The notes: generated from the sequence alone by a model not told the origin. A stretch of 64,000 nt of DNA from Pseudomonas sp. TH43 (GCF_016650635.1 NZ_JAEKFI010000005.1:124001-188000), one strand, 5' to 3'; positions 1 to 9,256 are shown, counted from the first letter of the stretch. Program-made: numbers and translations.

Positions 1-126
1 ATCTGGCGGCGCACACGACCGCGTGTGCGCGAGCTTTTTACGGTTTACCTGAGCTGGCGTGAACTCGAAAAGATCGCAGCCTTCGGCAGCTCCTACATGG
101 GACTCATGTTAGGAACCTGGAACTGA
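1..126 (+). CDS. 3' end of a gene cut by the left edge (uncertain)
   Basis: Frame 1 is open from the first base to a TGA at 124-126, giving 41 residues beginning IWRRTRPRVRELF. The basic RPRVREL segment loosely recalls the C-terminal tail of LysR-type regulators, but this is weak. The last third of the frame reads through a REP-type repeat beginning near 68, as happens when a real gene ends just inside such an element. Frame 2 also has a stop at 50-52 and could be the true end instead. Product cannot be named from this fragment. Confidence 0.3.
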   Translation: MWRRTRPRVRELFTVYLSWRELEKIAAFGSSYMGLMLGTWN

Positions 127-144
127 CGCGGGCTGCGATCTTTT
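68..144. repeat. REP-type inverted repeat, GATCGCAGCC family
   Basis: The left arm at 68-95 contains AAAGATCGCAGCC followed by CGGCAGCTCCTA. The partial right arm at 130-144 reads GGGCTGCGATCTTTT. It belongs to the same family as the better preserved pair at 56114-56184. Such extragenic palindromes are common at gene ends in pseudomonads and may act as terminators or transposase targets. Confidence 0.75.
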
Positions 145-236
145 GATCTTTTGACCCATATCAAATCCAATGTCCTGCATAGCGGCACAATACTGGCACC
201 TTGCCAATGCTGTTTCCGCTATCAGAGAAAACCTCC

Positions 237-1718
237 ATGGGTGCCTGGCTTAGCAATATCTCGCTGAAGTACAAATTCTGGGCGGTCAACGCGGTCGCCT
301 TCATCACCACCCTGCTGCTGGTGTTGTACGCCGTACAACTCGAACAGCAGGCGCGCAGCCACGCCTCGAAAGCCTCGGCTCAAGCCCAGGCGCAATTGCT
401 CATGGCCTGGCCGGCCGGGCAGGCGTTGCCCAAGACTGATCAAGTGCTGACGTTCAAACGCGGTGAAGCGCCGCGCCTCAACGATCAACCGTTGCTGGAG
501 ATCACCGACAGTCACGGCTGGAACGAGATCAACCACATGCCGCTGTTCGGCGAAAACCCACTGATGGGGGCTGAAGTGTTCAGCCGCGCCGACGACCAGC
601 AAGTCGCCGTGATCGCGTATGGCCCGAGCCTGACGCAAGTCTTCAGCGAGCGCTTCGCCAATTACGCAGTGGCGGTGTTCATTCTGATGCTGGCGATGCT
701 CGGCGCTTCGCAGTTGCTGATCCGTTTTCTGCTCAGCCAGCTCAATACGTTGAAAGACGTGATGCTGCACGTTGAAAAGAGCGGCGACCTCTCCGCCCGC
801 GTCCCTTTGGCCGGCAAAGATGAAGTCGGGCAGATGGCCAATGCGTTCAACGCCATGCAGGCCGGTTATCAGCGCGTGGTCAGCACGGTTGCCAACACCG
901 CGCGGCAACTGGACGTCGGTGCCGCGCGCCTGGCGTCGAGCATGAACGAAGTGCGCCACGGCATGCTCGGCCAGCAGAGTGAAACCGATCAGGCCGCTAC
1001 CGCGATCAACGAAATGACCGCCACGGTTTACCACATCGCCCAACACGCGGGCGCCACCCGCGATCTGTCGCAGACCGCCGATGGCCTCGCCGGCAGCGGC
1101 CAGCAAGTGGTGGCGCGGGTGCAGCATTCGATTGCCGGACTTTCCAGCGGCGTGCAGCAGACCGCCGAGATGATCCAGCGCCTGGCCGAGGACAGCCAGA
1201 AGATCAACGGCGTGGTCAGTGTGATTCACAGCATTGCCGAGCAGACCAATCTTCTGGCCCTCAACGCCGCCATCGAGGCCGCCCGCGCGGGTGAAATGGG
1301 CCGAGGTTTTGCGGTGGTCGCCGATGAAGTGCGCAATCTTGCGAAACGCGTGCAGACTTCGACCGATGAAATCACCCTCATGGTTTCAGCGCTGCAGGCC
1401 GGTACGCGCGATGCCGTGGATTTCATGCAGGAGAGCTCATACAAGGCCGACGACTGCGTACAGCAGGCACAAGAGGCTGGCGCGGCACTGGCGGAAATCA
1501 CCGGAGCGGTGGCGCAGATGCGCGAGAGCAACACGCAGATTGCCGTCGCGGCAGAGCAGCAGAGCCAGGTCGCCGAGGAAATGAATCGGGCGGTGGTGAG
1601 TATTCGTGATGTGACCGAGAACACCGTGCAGCAGACGGTCGATTCGGCGACCACCAGTAATGAACTGGCGACGTTGGCGGGGGAGTTGAGCAAGGCGATT
1701 GGGCAGCTGAAACTCTGA
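237..1718 (+). CDS. Methyl-accepting chemotaxis protein
   Basis: Inner-membrane chemoreceptor of 493 residues. Two hydrophobic helices lie at about residues 14-34 and 143-165 and enclose a small periplasmic sensor region of roughly 105 residues, shorter than a usual four-helix bundle. A HAMP segment follows (about 166-220), then a long cytoplasmic signalling domain with the strongly conserved hairpin tip including NLLALNAAIEAARAGE and ADEVRNLAKR, which binds CheA/CheW in family members. The ATG at 237 was preferred over upstream starts at 201 and 207 because a GAGA stretch lies about 10 bases before it and because MGAWLSNISLKYKFW is a typical N-terminus for this subfamily. The ligand is unknown. 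It stands alone, with a REP pair behind it. Confidence 0.93.
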   Translation: MGAWLSNISLKYKFWAVNAVAFITTLLLVLYAVQLEQQARSHASKASAQAQAQLLMAWPAGQALPKTDQVLTFKRGEAPRLNDQPLLEITDSHGWNEINHMPLFGENPLMGAEVFSRADDQQVAVIAYGPSLTQVFSERFANYAVAVFILMLAMLGASQLLIRFLLSQLNTLKDVMLHVEKSGDLSARVPLAGKDEVGQMANAFNAMQAGYQRVVSTVANTARQLDVGAARLASSMNEVRHGMLGQQSETDQAATAINEMTATVYHIAQHAGATRDLSQTADGLAGSGQQVVARVQHSIAGLSSGVQQTAEMIQRLAEDSQKINGVVSVIHSIAEQTNLLALNAAIEAARAGEMGRGFAVVADEVRNLAKRVQTSTDEITLMVSALQAGTRDAVDFMQESSYKADDCVQQAQEAGAALAEITGAVAQMRESNTQIAVAAEQQSQVAEEMNRAVVSIRDVTENTVQQTVDSATTSNELATLAGELSKAIGQLKL

Positions 1719-1724
1719 CGGCCT

Positions 1725-1817
1725 CATCGCGGGCAAGCCCGCTCCCACAGGTTTCATGGGTGTTCACACAACCGGTGTTCACTGGAGATCACTGTGGGAG
1801 CGGGCTTGCCCGCGATG
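1725..1817. repeat. REP inverted pair, GCGGGCAAGCCCGCTCCCACAG type
   Basis: Arms at 1725-1750 and 1792-1817 are reverse complements over 26 bases, separated by about 41 bases. Each arm also holds an internal GCGGGC/GCCCGC palindrome. It lies between the chemoreceptor and the DUF962 gene and could end transcription of the former. Confidence 0.85.
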
Positions 1818-1947
1818 GCGGCATTTGAAACGACATCAAATCCTGCGATGACGCCTATCGCTTCAATAGCCAACCTTGATTCGCCGCTCTTCGCGCCCCG
1901 GCCTATTCTTCAACCATGTGTTCAACATGGATCGAGGAGTAGTCAAC

Positions 1948-2313
1948 ATGGGCAAACGTCACCCCAACCTTCCTGCGTGGCAATGGCGCGCATACCCGGG
2001 TAATCATCAGCATCCGACCAATCTGGTGCTGCACCTGATTGCGGTGCCGTTGTTCATCGTGGCGTTTCTGCTGATCGTCTCCGGGGTATTCAGCCTGAGC
2101 CTGGCCAGCGTCGCCATCGGCGTGATTGGTATCGTCGCAGCGCTGGGTTTGCAGCGCCACGGCCACAGCCTGGAGGCGCAAGCCTCCGAGCCGTTCAGTG
2201 ATCGTAAAGATGCGGTATCGCGCTTACTGGTCGAGCAGTTTCTGACCTTTCCGCGTTTTATCCTCAGCGGAGGCTGGTGGCGCGCGTGGCGTGAGCGCCA
2301 CCGCCGCCACTGA
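1948..2313 (+). CDS. DUF962/Mpo1-like small membrane protein
   Basis: A 121-residue protein with an N-terminal conserved stretch (HPNLPAWQWRAYPGNHQHPT) that leads into two hydrophobic helices at about residues 30-70, and a basic C-terminus ending WRERHRRH. The layout resembles the DUF962 family that contains yeast Mpo1, a 2-hydroxy fatty acid dioxygenase, whose metal is held by histidines near the helices; His residues are present here but an enzyme activity is only inferred. The ATG at 1948 has GAGGAG eight bases upstream, which decides it over the in-frame ATG at 1927. The gene converges with the thioesterase gene, leaving a single base between the two ends. Confidence 0.65.
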   Translation: MGKRHPNLPAWQWRAYPGNHQHPTNLVLHLIAVPLFIVAFLLIVSGVFSLSLASVAIGVIGIVAALGLQRHGHSLEAQASEPFSDRKDAVSRLLVEQFLTFPRFILSGGWWRAWRERHRRH

Positions 2314-2314
2314 T

Positions 2315-3109
2315 TCAGGCAAAGATCGTGACGGTCTGGCGACTCATGGCGATCAGTTCCCCTTGCGCGCTCCACAATTTCGCGGCGACGTGTCCGTAGC
2401 CGTCAGCGGCGTATTCAATGTCTGCCAGGTATTGGCACCAGTCCAGCGTACTCAAATCGCGTAGTGGCTGAACGAACTCAATGGTCCAGGTCAACGTGCT
2501 GCCCGGTGCAGGCTTCTTCAGATAGGGCAACAGTGCAGGTGGCCATGCATCGACCAGTGCGAGCAGATGGGCCTCGCTGACGGGTTCCTCCCGAACATCA
2601 CCGCGCAGACGCACCCAGCCGCCCATCAGCCGCGATTGATTACCGGTGAATGGCATACCGCCAACACTCCAGCGCATTGCCAGATGGCGCATGAATTCCG
2701 GGGTCACGCCTTTGATGTAAGGCAACTCCTGGCATTCGTCCCAAGGTTTCATTTCAGCTGCGGGGTAGGCTTCAACGGCGACTTCCGAGGGCCGCGATGC
2801 GCCAAAGCTGCCTTGCACCAGCGTGACCACCTGACCATTCTGCATCGCACGGCCCAACACCTGGCTGACGGCTTTGCCTTCGCGCAACACATCGACTTCA
2901 AAACTCACCGGCACTTCCGGTTCGACCGGCCCGACAAAGGTGATCGCCAACGAACGCACCGGGCGATCTGCCGGGACCTTGGCGCGCATGGCTTCGTATT
3001 GCAGCGCAGCGACCAGGCCGCCGAAACTGGCGCGGCCCTGACCCCATTCGGCGGGAATGGTCAGTTGCGGTTGGCGGCGGACAGCATCAAGCAGATCGCA
3101 AAAGCGCAT
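2315..3109 (-). CDS. Acyl-CoA thioesterase (double-hotdog, TesB-like)
   Basis: A 264-residue protein of the thioesterase-like superfamily made of two hotdog halves. The N-terminal half carries WGQGRASFGGLVAALQYEAM, the usual opening of this family in which a helix packs against the substrate tunnel. The C-terminal half contains GSTLTWTIEFVQPL and ends with AMSRQTVTIFA, typical of the acyl-CoA thioesterase domain. The expected reaction is hydrolysis of acyl-CoA to free fatty acid and CoA in the cytoplasm; chain-length preference cannot be read. An upstream in-frame start at 3160 was rejected because GAGG lies five to six bases before the ATG at 3109. No operon partner is evident. Confidence 0.82.
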   Translation of the reverse strand: MRFCDLLDAVRRQPQLTIPAEWGQGRASFGGLVAALQYEAMRAKVPADRPVRSLAITFVGPVEPEVPVSFEVDVLREGKAVSQVLGRAMQNGQVVTLVQGSFGASRPSEVAVEAYPAAEMKPWDECQELPYIKGVTPEFMRHLAMRWSVGGMPFTGNQSRLMGGWVRLRGDVREEPVSEAHLLALVDAWPPALLPYLKKPAPGSTLTWTIEFVQPLRDLSTLDWCQYLADIEYAADGYGHVAAKLWSAQGELIAMSRQTVTIFA

Positions 3110-3224
3110 GGCAACCTCAGAAAGCAAAAATGAATGCAGGGATCTTAACCAGCCAGGCACAGCGCCGCAGCGTCTATTCCGGTCAAATGCGCTGACAGAT
3201 CAGACACCACCGTGCCTTTGTCGA

Positions 3225-3304
3225 AGCAGAGCATGCTCGCGAAGACGGACCATCAGACAACATCTTCATCGACTGATACGCCGCTTTCGCGAGCAAGCTC
3301 TGCT
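3225..3304. repeat. REP-like inverted pair
   Basis: Arms at 3225-3248 (AGCAGAGCATGCTCGCGAAG) and 3281-3304 (TTCGCGAGCAAGCTCTGCT) are near-perfect reverse complements. They fill the space between the CHAD gene and the thioesterase gene, both on the minus strand, and may separate their transcription. Confidence 0.75.
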
Positions 3305-3325
3305 CCTAAAAGGGAGGTGTGGTGC

Positions 3326-4093
3326 TCAGGATTTGAAACAGCTTGAGCTGAGTTTTTCGAGGACGCGATCGGCTTTGATTTCAGCCTTGATCATGGTCGC
3401 TTTCCAAGTGGCGACGCACGGCAGCAGGTCAGTTTCCAGTTCGGACCTGGCCAGCCATTGCCAGCAGTCGTGCCAATCGCCCAACGCACCTTGCGCGGAC
3501 TTCAAACGTGGCAACGCTGCTTCCGGCAGGCGATCCAGTTCGGGATAGGCTTCGATGCCATAGCGCACACGCTTGATCAGCAAGCGCAGGCGATGACGGT
3601 CGTGGGCGGGATCGTGCAACGCCTGGTCGAGTTTCTTCCATTGTTTGCCGAGACGCTTTTCGATGCGTTTGCCCAAGCCATTGAGCAATCCCTGGCGCTG
3701 CGAGGCGCGCAGAAAACGTGGAAAAGCGTCGAGAATCATCAGCAGCGAAGCCACTTCGGCACTCGCTGCCAGCGCCGGATAGGCCTCGGCCATCTGCGCC
3801 ATACGCCGTTGCGCGGCTTGCGGCTGTTGGTGTTCGAGCAAATACGCCGCGAGCACTTCGCGATCGCGCCACGGCGTGGTCAACTGACCGACCGCCGACG
3901 CCGCCTCTTCCAGTTGCTCGACACCGGGCAAGCCGCGCAACGGCCGCAGCAGACTGCGCAAGCGCCGAACCGTGGTACGCAAATCGTGCAGCGCCTCAGG
4001 GTCGGTGCGCGCCGTCAACCGCGCCTGACAGGCCAGCAGGCGCACTTCAATGCTCAGAACATGAGCCACCAAGCGGTCAACCAACGCAGACAT
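3326..4093 (-). CDS. CHAD domain protein
   Basis: A 255-residue, almost entirely helical protein matching the CHAD (conserved histidine alpha-helical) domain. Typical signatures are HDLRTTVRRLRSLLRPLRG near the start, an RDREVL segment, and RLRLLIKRVRYGIEAYPEL plus LGDWHDCWQ in the second half; conserved His, Arg and Lys residues form a basic surface. CHAD proteins bind polyphosphate and are found on polyphosphate granules in several bacteria, so that is the inferred role. No CYTH/ygiF domain is fused. The first in-frame start (4111) is a TTG without a ribosome site; ATG at 4093 has AGGAG six bases before it. Confidence 0.85.
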   Translation of the reverse strand: MSALVDRLVAHVLSIEVRLLACQARLTARTDPEALHDLRTTVRRLRSLLRPLRGLPGVEQLEEAASAVGQLTTPWRDREVLAAYLLEHQQPQAAQRRMAQMAEAYPALAASAEVASLLMILDAFPRFLRASQRQGLLNGLGKRIEKRLGKQWKKLDQALHDPAHDRHRLRLLIKRVRYGIEAYPELDRLPEAALPRLKSAQGALGDWHDCWQWLARSELETDLLPCVATWKATMIKAEIKADRVLEKLSSSCFKS

Positions 4094-4172
4094 CACTTGC
4101 TCCTGATTCAAATGACTTGGGGGATGAGTCTGGCGCTGCGAACATCCAGCATCCTTGCTTCAGATCAGCAGC

Positions 4173-4451
4173 TTAGCGCCCGGCCCGGGATTCGCGAATA
4201 TAGAAACGCGCTTTCTCGGCTTTACTGCTGCAGCCTTCAAAACCCTCGAATTGCTGCTGGGTCTTGGCCGCCGTCAACAACGACAGGGCTTTGGAGTAAC
4301 TGACGGTGCCGGCAAAGCCTTCGGCCTTGGCCAGATCCAGCTCATGCCACGCGGCGTCGAGCTGAGTGCCACAGCTGTCACGATAAGCGGTTTTGCCAGC
4401 GCAACCAGCCAATGCCAGGGCCATCAACGGCACACAGATCCAGGCTTTCAT
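4173..4451 (-). CDS. Small predicted lipoprotein
   Basis: A 92-residue protein with a classical lipoprotein signal: basic start, hydrophobic core, and lipobox LAGC with the acylated cysteine at residue 17. The mature part has two conserved-looking cysteines (DSCG and EGCSS) that could form a disulfide and an alpha-helical stretch rich in Ala, Lys and Glu, as in small tetratrico-like or DUF4398-type envelope lipoproteins. Function is not recognised. ATG at 4451 with GAGGTG about six bases upstream was chosen over the GTG immediately before it. It sits 79 bases upstream of the CHAD gene on the same strand and could be co-transcribed. Confidence 0.75.
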   Translation of the reverse strand: MKAWICVPLMALALAGCAGKTAYRDSCGTQLDAAWHELDLAKAEGFAGTVSYSKALSLLTAAKTQQQFEGFEGCSSKAEKARFYIRESRAGR

Positions 4452-4668
4452 CACTCACACCTCAAAATTAGGTTAACAGTCGTGCAGGTAAGACGGTCTG
4501 GCGGCGAAAAAGTGCCTCGTTCGCGCATGAAACTGCGCGGGCGAAAAGAACCGTGCTGATGGCGCAAGCGGTAGCGAAAAAACGACGTCACCGGCGTACT
4601 CAACGACGTTGGCGATTGAGCCTGTCCGTCGATGGGTGCATTGTGCAACCTTGTCGGGAGGAAGCTGG

Positions 4669-5715
4669 ATGAAAAAGCGTGTCGCGCTGGTACTGGGCTC
4701 CGGTGGCGCCCGAGGCTATGCCCATATCGGGGTCATTGAAGAGATCGAACGTCGTGGTTACGACATCGCCTGCATTGCCGGTTGTTCGATGGGCGCGGTG
4801 GTCGGCGGGATCTATGCCGCGGGCAAACTCGATGAATACCGCCACTGGATCGAAAGTCTCGATTACCTCGACGTGTTGCGGCTGGTGGACGTGAGTTTTC
4901 GCCTGGGTGCCATTCGTGGCGAAAAGGTCTTCGGGCAGATTCGCAAGATCGTCGGCGAGATCAACATCGAAGACCTGCGCATCCCCTACACCGCGGTCGC
5001 CGCCGACCTCACCAATCAACAGGAAATCTGGTTTCAGGAAGGCTGCCTGCATCAGGCCATGCGTGCCTCGGCAGCCATTCCGAGTTTGTTCACCCCCGTG
5101 ATGCAAGGTAACCGGATGCTGGTGGATGGCGGCATTCTCAATCCGCTGCCGATTGTGCCGGTGGTGTCCAGCCACTGCGATCTGATCATCGCGGTCAATC
5201 TCAACTCGACCAACCAGCGCCATTACAAACTGCCGGTGATCCAGCGTCCACCGGCGTTTCGCTCGCGCTTCGACAGCCTGATCAGTTCACTGGGTTCGAA
5301 GATGCCGTTCCGTCGCACCCAGGCCGAACAATTATTGCGTCTGGAAAAGGAAGCGTTGAGAGCGGAGGCAGCGGATATCAATCCGTGGCTTGAGGGCGCC
5401 GAGCCTGAAGCCCAGCAACCCGCCGCCGCGCCCGAGCGCGAAGGCGCGCCGAAATCCGCTACGGGCTCGTTCATTATCGATAACGTCGGGCCAGCGTCGT
5501 TGCTGGATTTGATCAACCAGAGTTTCGAGGTGATGCAGACCTCGCTGGCGCAGTACAAGATCGCCGGCTATCCGCCGGATATCCTGATCAACGTGCCGAA
5601 GCGGGTGTGCCGGTTTTTCGAGTTTTACAAGGCGCCGGAATTGATCGCGCTGGGGCGCGAGATTGCGCGGGATACGCTGGATCGGTATGAGAGTGAACAG
5701 AGCCGAGAGTCCTGA
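4669..5715 (+). CDS. Patatin-like phospholipase (RssA-like)
   Basis: A 348-residue serine acyl hydrolase of the patatin family. Residues 7-15 hold the oxyanion-hole glycine loop GSGGARGYAH. The nucleophile motif GCSMG (GxSxG) follows near residue 42, and the catalytic aspartate is in DGGILNPLP near residue 155, completing the Ser-Asp dyad. No signal peptide or membrane span is visible, so a cytoplasmic or peripheral membrane location is likely. A low-complexity Ala/Glu/Pro-rich linker (about residues 245-270) separates the catalytic core from a C-terminal helical tail. The start is decided by GGGAGGA about seven bases before ATG 4669. Substrate is unknown; lysophospholipase or esterase activity is inferred. 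Confidence 0.88.
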   Translation: MKKRVALVLGSGGARGYAHIGVIEEIERRGYDIACIAGCSMGAVVGGIYAAGKLDEYRHWIESLDYLDVLRLVDVSFRLGAIRGEKVFGQIRKIVGEINIEDLRIPYTAVAADLTNQQEIWFQEGCLHQAMRASAAIPSLFTPVMQGNRMLVDGGILNPLPIVPVVSSHCDLIIAVNLNSTNQRHYKLPVIQRPPAFRSRFDSLISSLGSKMPFRRTQAEQLLRLEKEALRAEAADINPWLEGAEPEAQQPAAAPEREGAPKSATGSFIIDNVGPASLLDLINQSFEVMQTSLAQYKIAGYPPDILINVPKRVCRFFEFYKAPELIALGREIARDTLDRYESEQSRES

Positions 5716-5740
5716 AATTCTTGGCTGATTGCACCGCCCT

Positions 5741-5833
5741 CATCGCTGGCAAGCCAGCTCCCACAGTGGTGGGTGTGATGCACATATTCCAGCTACACCC
5801 GAGAAACCTGTGGGAGCTGGCTTGCCAGCGATG
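5741..5833. repeat. REP inverted pair, CGCTGGCAAGCCAGCTCCCACAG type
   Basis: Arms at 5741-5766 and 5808-5833 are reverse complements over 26 bases. They lie between the convergent patatin gene and kdpE and could serve as a two-way terminator. Confidence 0.85.
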
Positions 5834-5857
5834 AGGCCCGAAAAGACAACACAACAT

Positions 5858-6556
5858 TCAAAGGTTGTTCTCGCTGATCAGTCGATAGCCGACCCCCGCT
5901 TCCGTCACGATAAACCGTGGCCGCGTCGGGTCATCCGCCAGCTTCTGACGCAAGTGCCCGACGACAATCCGCAAGTAATGACTGTCCTCGGTGTGCGTCG
6001 GCCCCCAGATGTCCTTGAGCAGTTGCTGTTGGGTGATCACCCGCCCCGGATGGCGCGCCAACTGCGCCAGCACCGCGTACTCCTTGCGGGTCAGCGCCAC
6101 CTCGACGCCGTCGAGCAATACCCGCCGATAGGCCAGATCGACCGTCAACGGGCCGAAACTCAACGCCGCCTGCTGCGCCTCACCCGCTGGCGCCTGGCGC
6201 AACAACGCGCGCACCCGCGCAAGAAATTCCTGAATGCCGAACGGCTTGGTCACGTAGTCATTGGCGCCGCCATCCAGCGCTTCAACCTTCTGCCCTTCGC
6301 TGGCGCGCACCGACAGCACCAGCACTGGCGCCGTGGCCCATTCGCGAAACTCACGCAGCACCTGCTGGCCGTCCATGTCCGGCAGGCCGAGGTCGAGCAC
6401 CAGCAAGTCGGGTTTGTTCAGCGCCGCCTGCGCCAGACCTTCGGCGCCGGTACCGGCCTCGAGCACTTTATAGCCCTGTGAAGCGAGGCTGATGCGCAGG
6501 AACTTGCGGATCTGCGGTTCGTCGTCGATGACCAAAATGGTCGCGGTCTGGCTCAT
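5858..6556 (-). CDS. kdpE: Potassium-operon response regulator KdpE
   Basis: An OmpR-family regulator of 232 residues. The receiver domain has the acidic pair DD at 11-12, phospho-acceptor Asp55 in VLDLGLPD, and the conserved lysine in DYVTKPF. The C-terminal winged helix runs from about residue 130 and includes LTRKEYAVLAQLARHPGRV and the terminal hairpin AGVGYRL. Phosphorylated by KdpD, it activates the kdpFABC operon under potassium limitation or salt stress. It follows kdpD by 48 bases on the same strand and is the last gene of kdpFABCDE. An in-frame terminator was not seen, but a REP pair lies just behind it. Confidence 0.97.
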   Translation of the reverse strand: MSQTATILVIDDEPQIRKFLRISLASQGYKVLEAGTGAEGLAQAALNKPDLLVLDLGLPDMDGQQVLREFREWATAPVLVLSVRASEGQKVEALDGGANDYVTKPFGIQEFLARVRALLRQAPAGEAQQAALSFGPLTVDLAYRRVLLDGVEVALTRKEYAVLAQLARHPGRVITQQQLLKDIWGPTHTEDSHYLRIVVGHLRQKLADDPTRPRFIVTEAGVGYRLISENNL

Positions 6557-6604
6557 GAATTCACATCAATACAAAAGATTGGCAAGAGAGTAGCGCAGTC
6601 GGAT

Positions 6605-9256
6605 TCAGGCTTCATCGTCCATCCCCGGTTGCGTCTGCAATGGCAGGTGCAGGGTGATGCAGGTGCCGCGCCCGTCGATGCCCTCGGCGACACTGATCCG
6701 CCCGCCGTGCGCACCGACCATACCCTGACAAATCGCCAAACCGAGGCCTGTGCCCTGGCCACCACGATCACCGCGCGCGGCGGTGTAGAACATGTCGAAA
6801 ATCTTCGCCCGCTCGTCTTCGGGAATGCCCGGACCTTCGTCGCTGACCGAGAAGAAAATCTCACTGTCGTCAGTCCCGGCGCGCAGTTGCAGGCGACCGT
6901 GAGCGGGTGAAAAACGCGCGGCGTTTTCCAGCACATTGACCAGCGCCTGTTCGATCAGCGCTGCATGAACGAACAGCAGCGGCAGCTCGGCCGGCACGTC
7001 GGTGCTGACCTGCAACGGCGCCAGCACCGCGCGCAGGCGATTGAGCGAACTGCCGACGATGTCGGCCGGCGAGACCCAATCACGCGCCAGTTTCAATGCA
7101 CCGTGGCCGAGACGCGTCATGTCGAGCAGGTTCTGGATGTAGCGGTCGAGGCGTTCGGCTTCATCGCGGGTGCCTTCGAGCAGCTCGCGACGATCCTCCA
7201 GCGGGATCGCCTCGCCCAATGCAAGCAGGCTGTCGATGCTGCCGCGCATGGCGGTCAGCGGCGTGCGCAAATCGTGAGAGACCGAGGCCAGCAAGGCGCT
7301 GCGCAACTGTTCGGTTTCGCCGTGCAGACGCGCGGCCTCAAGATCATCCGCCAATTGCGCGCGCGCCAGGGCTTGCGCCAGTGGCTGGCTCAGCGCGGTG
7401 AGCAAGCGCCGACGCTGGCCGCTCAAGGTCTGGCCTTCTTTGGCGCAGACGCCAAGCAGCGCCAATGGCCCATCCTCGACCGACAACGGCCACCACCACC
7501 AACGCCCGAACGGCAAGGTTCCTGTGCCCATGCCGGCCGGTTGATCGTGTTGCCAGGCCCAGTCGGCGGCGGCGCGTTCGGACTCGCTAAACTCCAGCGG
7601 CCCGCCGGTCTCGACTTTCCAGCCGCCCTGCCCGTCGCGATTGAGCAAACACAGTTGCAAATCGCTCCAGCCATTGAGGTGCTGCGCGGCAGCACTGACC
7701 ACGGCCTGACGGTCAGTCGCAGCCGTAAGCTTGCGCGACAAGTCGAGCAGCTCGGTGGTTTCTTCCTGGGTGTCGCGCAACGCCTGCAATTGCCGACGCT
7801 GACGCGCCGCGAGGTTACCGGTGAGCGCTGCCATCAACAGGAAAAACAGCAGCGTCAGCACGTCTTCTTCGCGCTGGATGCTGAAAGAAAAATTCGGTGG
7901 AATGAACAGAAAATCGTAAGTCAGAAACGACAGCGCCGCGCAGGCCAGCGCCGGGCCGAGGCTACTGCGCACCGCCACCAGCAACACCGCGGCGAGGAAC
8001 ACCAGCGAGATGTTCGGCAGCGGCAGCACACTCGACACCGCCCACGCCAGCGCACTGGCCAACACCGTGGCGACCAGCGCCAGCGCATAGTCGAACCACA
8101 CCAGGGTCAGCGGGTTTCGCGGGCGCGGTTGATGGTGCTCATGATCGTTGTCGAGGACGTTGATCTCCAGGCCATGGGCCTGACGCAACAAACGCGCCGC
8201 CAAGCCGCCGCCGAACAGTCGACGGCGCAAACTCGGCCGGGACTGGCCAACCAACACCAGACTCGCGCGGCGTTCAGTCGCGTGTTGAATCAAGGTTTTC
8301 GCCACTTCACCGGCGCGCAGTAAAACCACTTCGCCGCCGAGGCGTTCGGCCAGTTGTTGCGCGCTTTGCAGGCGCAGGCGCGACTGCTCATCACGTACGC
8401 TGCCGTTGTCGACGTGCACCAGGCTCCACGGCAGATGCCGACGCTGGGCGACGCGGCTGGCGTGACGCACCAGGCGCTCGGCCTGCGCATCGCCATCGAC
8501 ACCCACCAGCAAACGCCCGCGTACAGCCGGGGCCGCTTGACCAAGTTGACGATAACCTTGGGCAAGGTCGTTATCGACCTGTGCCGCTGCGGTTTGCATC
8601 GCCAGTTCGCGCAGCGCGGTGAGGTTGGTCTGGGTAAAAAACGCGTCGATGGCCGCGCGGGCCTGCTCGGGCACGTAGACCTTGCCTTCACGCAGACGCT
8701 CGAGCAGTTCGCGCGGTGGCAAGTCGATCAGCAGCAGTTCGTAGGCTTCTTGCAGCACCCAGTCCGGCAGGGTTTCGCGCACTTGCACGCCGGTGATGCC
8801 GCGCACCTGATCGTTGAGACTTTCCAGATGCTGGACGTTAACCGTGGTGAACACGTCGATGCCGGCGGCGAGCAATTCCTGAATATCTTGCCAGCGTTTG
8901 GTGTGACGGCTGCCGGGGGCGTTGCTGTGGGCCAGTTCATCAACCAGCACCAGCTTGGGTTTGGCGGCGAGCAGCCCATCGAGGTCCATTTCTTCGAGCA
9001 TCACGCCACGGTATTCCGAGCGCACCAAGGGTTGCTGCGGCAGACCGCCGAGCAGTGCTTCAGTCTCGGCGCGGCCATGGGTCTCGACGACCCCGGCAAT
9101 GACTTTCACGCCTTGGCGCAATTGGGTATGGGCGGCCTGAAGCATGGCGTAGGTCTTGCCGACACCGGGGGCGGCACCGAGGAAAACCTTCAGCCGGCCA
9201 CGGCCATCGCGGGGCAGGTCTGCTAACAGCGCGTCGGCGCGGCCGGAGTCGCTCAT
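6605..9256 (-). CDS. kdpD: Potassium sensor histidine kinase KdpD
   Basis: An 883-residue membrane sensor kinase. The N-terminal KdpD domain has Walker A APGVGKTY near residues 29-36. A UspA-like domain follows (about 230-350), then four close membrane helices (about 395-480), a GAF-like region, the HisKA box SVSHDLRTPLTAM, and the HATPase domain with NVLENAARFSP, SDEGPGIPEDE and GTGLGLAI. It autophosphorylates and controls KdpE in response to low potassium. An upstream in-frame extension to 9328 is translation of a REP element and was rejected; ATG 9256 has AGGAAGAGAG upstream. The kdpC-kdpD gap of 130 bases holds that REP pair. Confidence 0.97.
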   Translation of the reverse strand: MSDSGRADALLADLPRDGRGRLKVFLGAAPGVGKTYAMLQAAHTQLRQGVKVIAGVVETHGRAETEALLGGLPQQPLVRSEYRGVMLEEMDLDGLLAAKPKLVLVDELAHSNAPGSRHTKRWQDIQELLAAGIDVFTTVNVQHLESLNDQVRGITGVQVRETLPDWVLQEAYELLLIDLPPRELLERLREGKVYVPEQARAAIDAFFTQTNLTALRELAMQTAAAQVDNDLAQGYRQLGQAAPAVRGRLLVGVDGDAQAERLVRHASRVAQRRHLPWSLVHVDNGSVRDEQSRLRLQSAQQLAERLGGEVVLLRAGEVAKTLIQHATERRASLVLVGQSRPSLRRRLFGGGLAARLLRQAHGLEINVLDNDHEHHQPRPRNPLTLVWFDYALALVATVLASALAWAVSSVLPLPNISLVFLAAVLLVAVRSSLGPALACAALSFLTYDFLFIPPNFSFSIQREEDVLTLLFFLLMAALTGNLAARQRRQLQALRDTQEETTELLDLSRKLTAATDRQAVVSAAAQHLNGWSDLQLCLLNRDGQGGWKVETGGPLEFSESERAAADWAWQHDQPAGMGTGTLPFGRWWWWPLSVEDGPLALLGVCAKEGQTLSGQRRRLLTALSQPLAQALARAQLADDLEAARLHGETEQLRSALLASVSHDLRTPLTAMRGSIDSLLALGEAIPLEDRRELLEGTRDEAERLDRYIQNLLDMTRLGHGALKLARDWVSPADIVGSSLNRLRAVLAPLQVSTDVPAELPLLFVHAALIEQALVNVLENAARFSPAHGRLQLRAGTDDSEIFFSVSDEGPGIPEDERAKIFDMFYTAARGDRGGQGTGLGLAICQGMVGAHGGRISVAEGIDGRGTCITLHLPLQTQPGMDDEA

